Source: a virus
Length of the DNA: 42,302 nucleotides
Direction: 5' to 3' (one strand)
Virus record (IMG/VR): IMGVR_UViG_3300043446_001706
Coordinates: 1 to 42,302 of that record
Shown: piece after piece, positions 1-8,438 of the stretch
How positions within the stretch are numbered: position 1 is the stretch's first letter
Layout of the letters: every line of letters begins with the position of its first letter
Notes under the pieces: model-generated
The model's input: the letters and a program-made list of their open reading frames with translations, nothing else
Databases searched by the model: none
Told to the model about the DNA's origin: nothing
Translations under genes and position numbers: made by a program

Positions 1-806
1 GTTGGCTTGAGCGTTATACGATGCCTACTCAAGGAGAGTTTCAACGGTATTTGCGTGGTCAGCAGGGACAGTTTCAGCCTGTTATTAGTACGCTTCGTAA
101 TCAGTTGGCTATGATGCGTAATGTTAAGGATCCTACTGTTAAGGCTTATGAGAGTATGCTTGGTGCTTTGCCTAGTGGTGAGACTGTTGCTGGTGCGTAT
201 GGTGCTGGTTTGGAGAATGTTGCTAAGTATTTGCAGGGCATTGATCTTGCGCGTGGTGGTCAGGGTGTGAGTGAGGCTGTTGGTGCTATTGGTGGTGCTT
301 TGGGTGTTGAGGGCGCTGGTGATGTTGCTCAGGCTGCGGGTACTGTTAGTGGTATTGGTGCTGCTGGTGGTGATGTTATGTCGAAGGCGTTGATGCAGGC
401 GGCTGCTGGTCAGTTTGCTGGTTTGCAGACTGAGCGGTTGGGTCAGTTGGGTGAGCAGCGTCAGGCTTTGACTCTTGGTGCTGGGGAGGCTCGTAAGGCT
501 GCGCGTGAGCAGCGTATGGAGTTGGCTCGTATGCTTGCTGAGGCTCGTGGTCAGCGTCGTGGTGCTGCACCTAATCCGTTTGAGTTGGCTAGTATGGTTA
601 TGCAGTATCAGCAGAATCGTCGTGCTTTGAGTGGTACTGGGCGTGGTGCTGGTACTAGTACCACAAGTGATACAAATGGTGCTGGTCCTGCTGTTGGTGC
701 TACTCAAAATGAGATTCTTAAGTGGCTTCAAAGTCAGTATGGTACGATTGGTAAGGGTGGTCTTGGTTCTGAGGCTGCTGCTGCCCATCAGGGTAGGCCG
801 CGTTAA
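1..806 (+). CDS. C-terminal part of a Gly/Ala-rich virion protein (continues from 41741)
   Basis: The frame is open at the left edge. Reading the last base of the window followed by bases 1-2 gives a codon that joins it in frame to the gene starting at 41741, for a total of 455 residues. There is no ribosome binding site before the internal ATG at 21, which supports a continuation rather than a start. The protein is rich in Gly, Ala and Gln, with a helical, charged stretch near the middle of this part (EQR, REQR and EARG segments) and a low-complexity Gly/Ser/Thr region before the stop. It lies directly before the 1885-residue protein and after the tail fibre genes, the place where podoviruses keep internal core or ejection proteins such as T7 gp14/gp15. 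That role is inferred from position and composition only. Confidence 0.75.
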   Translation, partial: WLERYTMPTQGEFQRYLRGQQGQFQPVISTLRNQLAMMRNVKDPTVKAYESMLGALPSGETVAGAYGAGLENVAKYLQGIDLARGGQGVSEAVGAIGGALGVEGAGDVAQAAGTVSGIGAAGGDVMSKALMQAAAGQFAGLQTERLGQLGEQRQALTLGAGEARKAAREQRMELARMLAEARGQRRGAAPNPFELASMVMQYQQNRRALSGTGRGAGTSTTSDTNGAGPAVGATQNEILKWLQSQYGTIGKGGLGSEAAAAHQGRPR

Positions 807-830
807 TAACTACTTATTTGGAGGTGTGTA

Positions 831-3800
831 ATGGCTACGAGTAACAATCCTTTGACTCGTAATGTTCCTGCTCGCGCTGTTATTCGTGGTAATAAGTTAG
901 TTCCTTCGTTTTCTGTTCAGGTTGCTAATAGGCCGAATGCGATTGTTGTTGGAAATAAACTTGTTAATGTTGCGGATGTTAAGCAGCCGAAATATACGTT
1001 TGGTGAGGCGATGGGGCTGGCTAAGTATGGTTATGCTGGTCTTTATGGTCGTTCTAAGACGAAGAAAACCGTTGGTCTTATGGGTGAGAATTGGCAACAG
1101 TTGTATGCGTTGTCAAAGTATAGGCGTGGTCGGAATGTTCCAGAGTTTTCGTTGTTTGATCGTACTCCTAAAGAAGTATTACTTGATATTTCTGCTGCTA
1201 CACAATTAATTCCGGGTAAGCCACAATATAATTCTCTTAATCAGTTGTATACTGATTTTGCTGATAAGTATGGTGCGGATGCTAGTGGGTTTGTTAAACG
1301 GTATGGTGCTATGCCTTCTGTTGAGGGCAAGTATGGCGTATTGTTTGATATTAATAATCGTAAGATTCGTAGTGATGATGTTCGTGGAACATACCAGAAT
1401 AGTCTTGCTAAGACTATGATTCAGGCTGGTAAGGCTTTGTCTGCAGATAATATGCCGGATACTGATAAGGCTATTGGTATTGAGTTGATTGCTATGGGTC
1501 AGGATGCTCGGCTTGCTTCTTCTAGGTCTAAGCCTAATAATGAGAAGATTAAGGCGCTTGAGGATCAGTTTGGTTTGTTGGAGCAGCGTTATTCGCCTCA
1601 GGTTCAGGCTGCTGTGAGTGAGGCTACGGGTATTAGTGGTGATGCGCCGTCGTATTCTAAGACTGCGACTAGTGCTGCATTATCCTTATTGGCTGGTCCT
1701 ATTGGTGCTGTTGTTGGTAATACTACTAGTGGTAATGATTTGACTAATCGTGCTCTTGATTATATGAGTGGTTTGTCTGAGCATGATATTCTTAAGGGTA
1801 AGAAGGTTTGGTGGACTGGTTCTGATAAGCCTGAGGGTGCTTCGTGGGATTCTCGTGGTTTGCTTGGTATGTGGATGAACTGGAATAAGGGGTTGGCTCG
1901 GTTTGGTCTTGGTTTGCCTGCTGGTGTGTTTGCTGCTGGTGGTGAGGCGCGGTTGGCTGGTGAAGAGTCTATTAAGGCTCCTAGGCAGGCTGCGGCTGGT
2001 ATTATTAGTTCTGCGCTTGCTGTTGGTACGCTTGGTGCTGTGGATCAGGATAAGGCTAAGAAGGCTATTGAGAGTGTTATTGGTCGGGAACAACGCGATT
2101 GGGGTGATGGTGTTGATTTTCAGATTGGTGATGCTATGTGGGCTGATTATGCTAAACGGTATTATGATCCTTTTGCGTATCAGGTTGATGAGAATGGTAA
2201 TTTTATTCTTGATGCTGAGAATAAGAGGAAGTTTCAGGGTTTTTGGTCTGGTGTAACTAATCAGGATAATTATGATGCTATGGGTCAGGCTATTGCTTAT
2301 GATCCTTTGGCGTATACGTTGGATGCGTTGGATGTTGCTCCTGCTATTGGTTTTGCGGCTAAGTCTGCTAGTGTTGCTAGTATTGCTGCTCGTGTGCCTC
2401 GTTATGGTGGTAAGTTGGGGATTACTCGTGCGGATATTGTTGCGATTGAGGAGGCTTCTAAGCGGGTTAGTGTGGCTGAGAAGGCAGTTGAGGCTATTCC
2501 TACGATTCAGCGTGAGTCGGCTGAGAGTATTATTCGTAAGTTGGATGAGAATCCTGAGTTGGCTGATGTTCTTGATGAGGATCAGATTCTTGAGGCTGGT
2601 AGGATTCTTGCTCCTGTTGAGGAAGTTAGGGCGGCTAAGTTTGAGTTGGAGACTTTGCAGCGTAAGGTTGATTCTGCTCCTAGTCCTCGTAATTTTCGTA
2701 AGATTCTTCGTGCTGCTATTAATGGTGATGCTGAGAGTATTCGTCGTTTTGATGAGTGGAAGGCTCAGGGTCTTGCGTTTGATGGTATTGAGAATAAGTG
2801 GACGGTTCGTGCTAGTGCGTTGTTTGAGCCGCGTAGTAAGGTGTTAGAGAAGCCTGAGAGTGTTCTTGAGGGGTCTGATACTGCTATTATTCGTTTGCCT
2901 GCTAGTCCTATTGTAAGGGGCTTAAAAGAGGGCTGGTATTGGGTTGGTCGTAAGACTGAGGCTATGGCTGCTAAGGAGTTGGCTAAGCCTGAGACTGGTC
3001 GTGCTAAGGCTGCTGTGCTTAGTAAGTGGATTGATATGCCTCGTTTTGGTTATCGTTGGTCGTATACTCGTGCTATTAAGAATGAGGCTATTTATGATTG
3101 GGGCGATAATGCTAGTGAGTTGTATCGTCAGGGTCGTATTTTGGAGATTGATGGTGCTACGAGTATTAGTGCGCCTATGCGTCAGGCTATTGAGGCTGAG
3201 ATTTTTGGTGGGGATGGTCTTATTGGGCCTGCTAGTGCTCCACAGATTCAGCGTCAAGCGTTGCAGGATAAGTTGCGTTCGCTTGCTCGTGATACGAATG
3301 GTAGGGTTCTTCCTGCGTTGCGTAATGATGAGGCTTTGTATACTAAGAAGTTGAATGATCTTATGGATCGTGAGTTGGCTCAAGTTGATACTAAGTTGGC
3401 TGAGGCTGCGTTTGATGAGGCTTGGGAATCGGGTCGTCAGGATCTTAAGGCTCGTATTGCTGATCCGGCTTATAAGGCTGGTGATGTTGAGTTGGATGCT
3501 GCTATGGATTTGTATCGTAGGCTTATTCGTCAGGATGAGGCTATTCGGCATCGTCTTGTGCATGAGGATATGACTCCGACTACGCTTAATCATTTGAAGC
3601 AATTGTATGCTGAGGCTATGAATGGTTTGCGTTTGACTCCTGATCGTTTGTTTGGGAAGCGTGGTCGTTTGAAGAAGTATACTAAGAGTGTGTTGCGGCC
3701 TAATAATGCGCTTGCTATGTATCTTGGTAGGCTTGTTAATGTTGATGATGCTGATGAGATTATTGCTGCTGCTCAGGCTGGGGATCGTATTGGTACTGTG

Positions 3801-6488
3801 TTTGATGGGTTAGAGCCGAATATTAGGAAGGTTCGTGAGGACCAACTTGTTAATGCGGTTCGTGTTCTTGTTAATGATAATGCTGGTATTTTTCGTGATG
3901 GTTTGGGTGGTGCTGGTGAGATTGGTCGTCCGGTGCTTATTCTTGCTAAGGAGCAGACTGCTGGTGCGGGGTTTGTGCAGTTTCATATTCCACGGTTGCG
4001 GCATACGCTTGATAATGGGCGTGTGATTAATGGTAAGTTAGTGGATGAGGCTGAGGTGTTTACGCTTCCTAAGGAGTTCTTTGTTCGTACTAAAAAGGGT
4101 CCTAAGGTTGAGGATGCTACTACTGGTACTAAGTTGCTTGAGGCTGGTTCGTTGAATGCTATGGCTGATGTGTATCCGAATGCTCGGTTTTATTCTGAGA
4201 AGGTTGCGGAGACTGGTCAGCAGGGCATTCGTATGAATGAGAAGATGGTTAAGACTGAGAGTGTGATTGCTAATAGTGCGTTGCGTGAGCATAGTTTGGC
4301 TCAGGTTGTGCGTAGTCAGTATAATTATTTTGTGTCTCGTGTTGAGCGTGATTTGGCTACGCTTGCTGAGTCTCAGGCTGTGCTTATTCCGGCTAGTCAG
4401 GTTGCTGGTCGTGATCCTGTTGTGTCTGGTTATCGTGTTCTTGATAATGTGCGTACGTTTGATAATCTTGCTGATGCTCGTGATTTTGCTAGGCAGCGTG
4501 GGGTTCTTAACGAGTTTGAGCGTACTGTAGAATTATATGATGCTGGTTTGCTTGAGGATGTTTCGTCTACGCTTGATGTTCCTGCTGGTATGGGTGTTCG
4601 TACTATGCCGGATGGTTCTACTGAGTTTATTGTTCGTGGTGGAGTGGAGGATTGGGCGCCTTATGCTATTAATGAGAGTTTGGAACAACATTCTACGCTT
4701 GCTGCTTATCGTGATGTTATGTATTCTGATCCTGTTGACATTCCCGATCATGGGTTTGTTCTTGCTGTTCCTAATCAGGTTGATCGTCAGTTAAGTGTGC
4801 TTGCTATTGAGGGTGATGATTTTGCTACTCGCTTGTTGTCGAATCCTATGCTTAAGGGTTCTACGAATATCTTTAAGTGGTGGGTGCTGAATTTTAATCC
4901 GAAGTTTATTTCTAATAATGTGCTTGGTGGGTTGACGATGATGATGATTCATAATCCGTCGTCTGCTCCTAAGATTCTTATGCGTACGGCTCAGGCTATT
5001 GCTCGTAAGAATGGTGATACTCGTATGAGTAATATTGTGCGAGAGTCTGATGCTGTTAATCGTCAGTTGCAGTACGAGTTTAATCATAATGCGTATCGTA
5101 AGGATGCGAATTTCCGTGATTCGATGCCTGATTCTATTCGTGATTTGTCGAATAAGCATATGTGGTTTAAGAAGTATATTCAGAATTTTGGTTATACTAC
5201 GATTAGTGCGTTTGAAGAGTTTATTCGTAGGAATGTGGCTGTTGATTTTCTGCGGCAGGATCCTACGTTTAATGCGTTTATGCTTGGTAGTGAGGTTAAG
5301 GATTATATTCGTCGTGGTGTGGATTGGGATGGTAATGTGCGTAAGGGGGATGATGCGATTACGCCGTTTGAGGCGGCTGTGGATCTTCTTCTTGATCGTA
5401 ATTCGCCGTATTTTAATGCGGAGTTGAAGCATCGTATGCGTTATTCTACGAATACTGTGTCTGGTAATTATCATCGTTTTAGTGCTAGTGAGCAATTGTT
5501 GCGTAATTTCTTGATGCCGTTTTATGCTTGGCAGCGTCATTCTGTGACGTATACGTATCGGCTCGCTGTGGATAAGCCTATTACGACGAATGTGTTGTAT
5601 AATGTTGGTCAGTATGGTTATGTGCAGGCTAGTAATAGTGGTGTGCCTGATTATCTTATGATGACTGTTCCTCTTCCTGATACTATTAAGGAGATGTTTG
5701 GTATTGAGGATGAGGATTTTCGTATTGATATGAATGCGTTGTCACCGTTTGCTACTACTGGTGATATGGCTAGTGCTGCTACTCGTTTGTTGACGGGTAC
5801 TGATCTTGGGGCTAGTGTGTTTGAGTTTACTAACCCTTATGTTAATCAGATTATTAAGGATACTCTTGGTGTTGATCCGCGTACTGGTAAGTTTGATTTT
5901 ACTGGTGAGCAGTCTGGTAAGGGTTTCTTTAAGGCGTTGTATGATACTGCTACTGGTATTGGTAAGGGTTCTTATCTTGGTCGTGCTAAGGGTTTGTATG
6001 ATGCTGTTGAGAATACGTATGAGCAGGATGCTCTTAGTAATAAGTATTATGCTATTGATAATGCGGCTGATATTCTTAAGAATTATGAGGCTGGTGAGAC
6101 TTTTAGTGATTGGCGTTTGAGTGTTCCTGAGATGCGTAAGACTGAGGATCTTAGGGGTAATCGTACTGCTGGTATTCTTGCTGGTTTGGGTATTAGTACG
6201 TATAAGGTTAATCTTGATGCGTTGGATGAGAAGCAGCGTGGCGAGGTTGTTGGTGCGTATGTGTTGAATAAGGTGAATGAGTCTCAGTTGGCTGAGCAGT
6301 CACAGTCTCGGCTTAATGGTGTGCAAGAGTGGCAGCGTAGGCGCGATTATGTGTATCAGGTTTGGTTGCCTACTGCTGAGGCTCAGGGCTTGTCAGAAGA
6401 GCAGATTAGGCTTGTGCTTATGAAGATTGAGGATGAGAAGCCTAAGAATAAGAAGTCACAGAAACTATTAGAGATGATGGGAGGATAA
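831..6488 (+). CDS. very large virion protein, putative internal/ejection protein (1885 aa)
   Basis: The start has a clear ribosome binding site (TTTGGAGGTGTGTA before ATG). This is the longest gene in the window. The N-terminal third alternates Gly/Ala-rich hydrophobic stretches (around residues 275-300 and 360-405) with charged segments. The middle is long and helical. Around residues 1365-1580 there is a compact aromatic, basic region (LNFNPKFISNN, LRNFLMPFYAWQRH) resembling LPD38-type domains of large polyvalent proteins carried by phages and mobile elements. I see no obvious lysozyme, transglycosylase or protease active site. In T7-like phages the giant last structural protein (gp16) is stored in the head and ejected into the cell. 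Size and position suggest the same here, but this is an inference. Confidence 0.8.
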   Translation: MATSNNPLTRNVPARAVIRGNKLVPSFSVQVANRPNAIVVGNKLVNVADVKQPKYTFGEAMGLAKYGYAGLYGRSKTKKTVGLMGENWQQLYALSKYRRGRNVPEFSLFDRTPKEVLLDISAATQLIPGKPQYNSLNQLYTDFADKYGADASGFVKRYGAMPSVEGKYGVLFDINNRKIRSDDVRGTYQNSLAKTMIQAGKALSADNMPDTDKAIGIELIAMGQDARLASSRSKPNNEKIKALEDQFGLLEQRYSPQVQAAVSEATGISGDAPSYSKTATSAALSLLAGPIGAVVGNTTSGNDLTNRALDYMSGLSEHDILKGKKVWWTGSDKPEGASWDSRGLLGMWMNWNKGLARFGLGLPAGVFAAGGEARLAGEESIKAPRQAAAGIISSALAVGTLGAVDQDKAKKAIESVIGREQRDWGDGVDFQIGDAMWADYAKRYYDPFAYQVDENGNFILDAENKRKFQGFWSGVTNQDNYDAMGQAIAYDPLAYTLDALDVAPAIGFAAKSASVASIAARVPRYGGKLGITRADIVAIEEASKRVSVAEKAVEAIPTIQRESAESIIRKLDENPELADVLDEDQILEAGRILAPVEEVRAAKFELETLQRKVDSAPSPRNFRKILRAAINGDAESIRRFDEWKAQGLAFDGIENKWTVRASALFEPRSKVLEKPESVLEGSDTAIIRLPASPIVRGLKEGWYWVGRKTEAMAAKELAKPETGRAKAAVLSKWIDMPRFGYRWSYTRAIKNEAIYDWGDNASELYRQGRILEIDGATSISAPMRQAIEAEIFGGDGLIGPASAPQIQRQALQDKLRSLARDTNGRVLPALRNDEALYTKKLNDLMDRELAQVDTKLAEAAFDEAWESGRQDLKARIADPAYKAGDVELDAAMDLYRRLIRQDEAIRHRLVHEDMTPTTLNHLKQLYAEAMNGLRLTPDRLFGKRGRLKKYTKSVLRPNNALAMYLGRLVNVDDADEIIAAAQAGDRIGTVFDGLEPNIRKVREDQLVNAVRVLVNDNAGIFRDGLGGAGEIGRPVLILAKEQTAGAGFVQFHIPRLRHTLDNGRVINGKLVDEAEVFTLPKEFFVRTKKGPKVEDATTGTKLLEAGSLNAMADVYPNARFYSEKVAETGQQGIRMNEKMVKTESVIANSALREHSLAQVVRSQYNYFVSRVERDLATLAESQAVLIPASQVAGRDPVVSGYRVLDNVRTFDNLADARDFARQRGVLNEFERTVELYDAGLLEDVSSTLDVPAGMGVRTMPDGSTEFIVRGGVEDWAPYAINESLEQHSTLAAYRDVMYSDPVDIPDHGFVLAVPNQVDRQLSVLAIEGDDFATRLLSNPMLKGSTNIFKWWVLNFNPKFISNNVLGGLTMMMIHNPSSAPKILMRTAQAIARKNGDTRMSNIVRESDAVNRQLQYEFNHNAYRKDANFRDSMPDSIRDLSNKHMWFKKYIQNFGYTTISAFEEFIRRNVAVDFLRQDPTFNAFMLGSEVKDYIRRGVDWDGNVRKGDDAITPFEAAVDLLLDRNSPYFNAELKHRMRYSTNTVSGNYHRFSASEQLLRNFLMPFYAWQRHSVTYTYRLAVDKPITTNVLYNVGQYGYVQASNSGVPDYLMMTVPLPDTIKEMFGIEDEDFRIDMNALSPFATTGDMASAATRLLTGTDLGASVFEFTNPYVNQIIKDTLGVDPRTGKFDFTGEQSGKGFFKALYDTATGIGKGSYLGRAKGLYDAVENTYEQDALSNKYYAIDNAADILKNYEAGETFSDWRLSVPEMRKTEDLRGNRTAGILAGLGISTYKVNLDALDEKQRGEVVGAYVLNKVNESQLAEQSQSRLNGVQEWQRRRDYVYQVWLPTAEAQGLSEEQIRLVLMKIEDEKPKNKKSQKLLEMMGG

Positions 6489-6494
6489 AGTGTA

Positions 6495-6731
6495 ATGAGT
6501 GAGGGTGATATTCAAGTTATCCTTCATCGTTTAGACGAGTTGGATCAGAGGTTGTGTCAGATTCATGATGAGGTTAAGCGTACTAATGGGCGTGTGACTG
6601 ATCTTGAAATTGATAATGCTAAGTGGGATGGTGTTGCTGAAGGTAAGCGTATGCAGACTATGATTGCTACGAGTGTTCTTAGTGGTGGTATTCTTGCTGG
6701 TGTTATTTGGTTTGTTTCTCAGGCGATTTAA
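6495..6731 (+). CDS. small coiled-coil protein with C-terminal membrane segment (78 aa)
   Basis: Residues 5-45 form a charged amphipathic helix (HRLDELDQRL, DEVKRTNGRV) that looks like a short coiled coil. Residues about 56-76 are a hydrophobic membrane segment. This layout matches XhlA-type haemolysin-like or spanin/holin-accessory proteins of phages. It starts a few bases after the 1885-residue gene and is followed at once by a basic microprotein and a holin-like gene, so it probably belongs to a late lysis cassette. It could instead be a membrane anchor for an ejected virion protein. Confidence 0.75.
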   Translation: MSEGDIQVILHRLDELDQRLCQIHDEVKRTNGRVTDLEIDNAKWDGVAEGKRMQTMIATSVLSGGILAGVIWFVSQAI

Positions 6732-6742
6732 GGAGGAGGGTT

Positions 6743-6880
6743 ATGCCGTATAAGAATGGTAAGGTTGATATGACTGGTTATGGTGCGTCTACTAAGACGA
6801 TGAAGCCGGTTATGAAGAAGTCTTATAAGACTAAGTTGGCTAGTATGAAGGCTAAGAAGAAGAAGGGTGGTATGCGGTGA
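6743..6880 (+). CDS. Lys-rich basic microprotein (45 aa)
   Basis: A strong ribosome binding site (AAGGAGGAGGG) precedes the ATG. The product has about 16 lysines in 45 residues, with a KKKK run near the end, and is very basic. Its stop overlaps the GTG start of the next gene (GTGA), so the two are probably translated together. Similar tiny Lys-rich proteins lie among virion genes of many podoviruses, where they may be minor capsid or DNA-associated proteins. No specific function can be assigned. Confidence 0.7.
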   Translation: MPYKNGKVDMTGYGASTKTMKPVMKKSYKTKLASMKAKKKKGGMR

Positions 6881-7077
6881 ACTGGCGCGAGGTAGTGACC
6901 CGTGCGGTCTTAACGTTTGTGCAAGCGTTTCTTGCTGTTCTGCTTGTTGATGGTGTTGCTGGTGTGGATCAGGCCGAGGATCTTATGGCTCCTGTTGTGG
7001 CTGGTATTGCTGCTGTGTTGTCGCTTGTGTATAATATTGTGCGTCAGTATCAGGCTAGTAAGGGTTGGTCTGAGTAG
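6877..7077 (+). CDS. putative holin (66 aa, two membrane helices)
   Basis: It starts at GTG overlapping the previous stop. There are two hydrophobic helices, about residues 10-24 and 37-54, joined by an acidic turn (DGVAGVDQAEDL) and followed by a polar, partly basic tail. The TRAVLTFVQAFLAVL segment resembles the r1t-type holins of phages of Gram-positive hosts. Holins collect in the cytoplasmic membrane and open it at a set time so that the endolysin reaches the wall. The endolysin of this phage lies far away on the minus strand (14153-14887). The family call comes from size and topology. Confidence 0.7.
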   Translation: MNWREVVTRAVLTFVQAFLAVLLVDGVAGVDQAEDLMAPVVAGIAAVLSLVYNIVRQYQASKGWSE

Positions 7078-7079
7078 TT

Positions 7080-8399
7080 ATGCCGGGGCCGTTTGAAAAT
7101 AGGATGGATAATCCTGCTATTAGGCGGCGTCGCGCGTTGGCAGAGGCTACGTCTAAGCGGGAATCTGGTAATCGTAGTATTGTTAAGCGTGATCTTGCTG
7201 CTATTAGGAAAAACGCTGGATATAATCCTCGTGTTACTGCGTTTAAGAAGTATGGCGGAGAATTAAATACTAATGATCCTATTACTCCTATTGCAGTTAG
7301 TGCCGTTGCTAATATGCTTCCTGATCCTATTATGCTTAGACAAGCAGCACAAGATCCTATTGGTACTCTTAAGGGCGCTGCCGAAATTGCTAGTCTTGCT
7401 AGTCCGTTGGCTAATGCTTATCGTGGTTATAAACTTGTTACTGGTCAGGGTGCTAGTGTGACTGGTGCGGATATGCAGGATATTGAGCAGGCGGTTGAGG
7501 TTGCTGGTCTTATTCCTCAGGGTAAGGGTGTTAAGGCGGCTGGTAAGTTAGGTAATGCGTTTCTTCGTAGTAAGGTTGGTTTAGAGTTTTATCAGCCTAT
7601 GAAGGAGGCTGGTCAGGCGGGTATTCGTAGTTTGAATATGGGTATAAATCCCGATATTGGTTTACGTAGGGCTGGAGTAGATTTAAATAAAGAGTTAGAT
7701 AAAGCACAAAGTTGGCTGAATGATTGGGAATGGTCGCCCGGTTCTGCAACAGAGTTTGATACAGTTACAGCGGCAGTTGATAAGATTAATTGGGGACCAT
7801 ATCAGCGCCCTGTTAGCAAAAGAGTTGCTGGACCAACAGATATTACTAAAATTAATCTTGAAGATATGTCGTCTACAGAGCGCAGTTATTTTTCTGAGGA
7901 AGAACTACAAGTATTTGATAATTTAGATTATTTAAAGTCTATTGATAGGCAAACGGATGCGGCTTTTAGGGGTAGTGCTGAGCCTGTTAGAGTTAGAGTT
8001 CAAAAATACCCGACGTGGGAACAGTTTAGGGATAGGCTAACTGGTGAGCGTTTAGGCGGAATTCCTACAAATAAAAAAAGAGAACTTTATGATGAAACTT
8101 TAAAACTTATTGATGATACTGGTGGTTATTGGAGTGTTAAAAAGTTAGAAATTGGTAAGAAGCCTGTTAGTGTTGGTGGAATGGATATGGCGCATTTGCA
8201 GCATTTTGCAACATTAGGAGGAAGAGGTGTTACTTCTAAGGGCACTATTAATGTTGAAGCACAACAAGCAGCGTTAAATAGGGCGCAGCAAACACAGGGA
8301 GTTGGAGGACATTCTGGTTTTAAAGATTGGTGGGAAGCCAACCAAAAGTCTGCTTCTAATCGTGCTATTATTGAAGCGTTATACTTTGATAGATTTTAA
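7080..8399 (+). CDS. unknown late protein with an atypical C-terminal half (439 aa)
   Basis: The last gene of the late arm, ending just before the convergent terminator. The N-terminal part (to about residue 190) has the Ala/Gly-rich, GGT/CGT/GCT-using character of neighbouring virion genes and hydrophobic stretches near residues 70-85 and 90-110. From about base 7660 codon choice changes to AAA, TTA, ACA, AGA and GAA. The C-terminal 80 residues contain a His-bearing segment (MDMAHLQH, then N-containing helices) that only faintly recalls HNH-like toxin nucleases. A virion-delivered effector or a cargo protein with an exchangeable C-terminus is possible. I do not recognise the family. Confidence 0.6.
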   Translation: MPGPFENRMDNPAIRRRRALAEATSKRESGNRSIVKRDLAAIRKNAGYNPRVTAFKKYGGELNTNDPITPIAVSAVANMLPDPIMLRQAAQDPIGTLKGAAEIASLASPLANAYRGYKLVTGQGASVTGADMQDIEQAVEVAGLIPQGKGVKAAGKLGNAFLRSKVGLEFYQPMKEAGQAGIRSLNMGINPDIGLRRAGVDLNKELDKAQSWLNDWEWSPGSATEFDTVTAAVDKINWGPYQRPVSKRVAGPTDITKINLEDMSSTERSYFSEEELQVFDNLDYLKSIDRQTDAAFRGSAEPVRVRVQKYPTWEQFRDRLTGERLGGIPTNKKRELYDETLKLIDDTGGYWSVKKLEIGKKPVSVGGMDMAHLQHFATLGGRGVTSKGTINVEAQQAALNRAQQTQGVGGHSGFKDWWEANQKSASNRAIIEALYFDRF

Positions 8400-8403
8400 T
8401 ATT

Positions 8404-8438
8404 AGAGGACCGGGCGCTTGCCCGGTCCTCTTTTTTTT
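8404..8438. terminator. bidirectional Rho-independent terminator between convergent arms
   Basis: A perfect 12-bp GC-rich stem (8404-8415 with 8420-8431), loop GCTT, followed on the plus strand by eight T residues. On the minus strand the last bases of the ribonucleotide reductase gene, including its stop, lie in the T/A tract, so the hairpin can also stop leftward transcription. It separates the late arm (ending 8399) from the metabolic arm (ending 8437). Confidence 0.9.
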
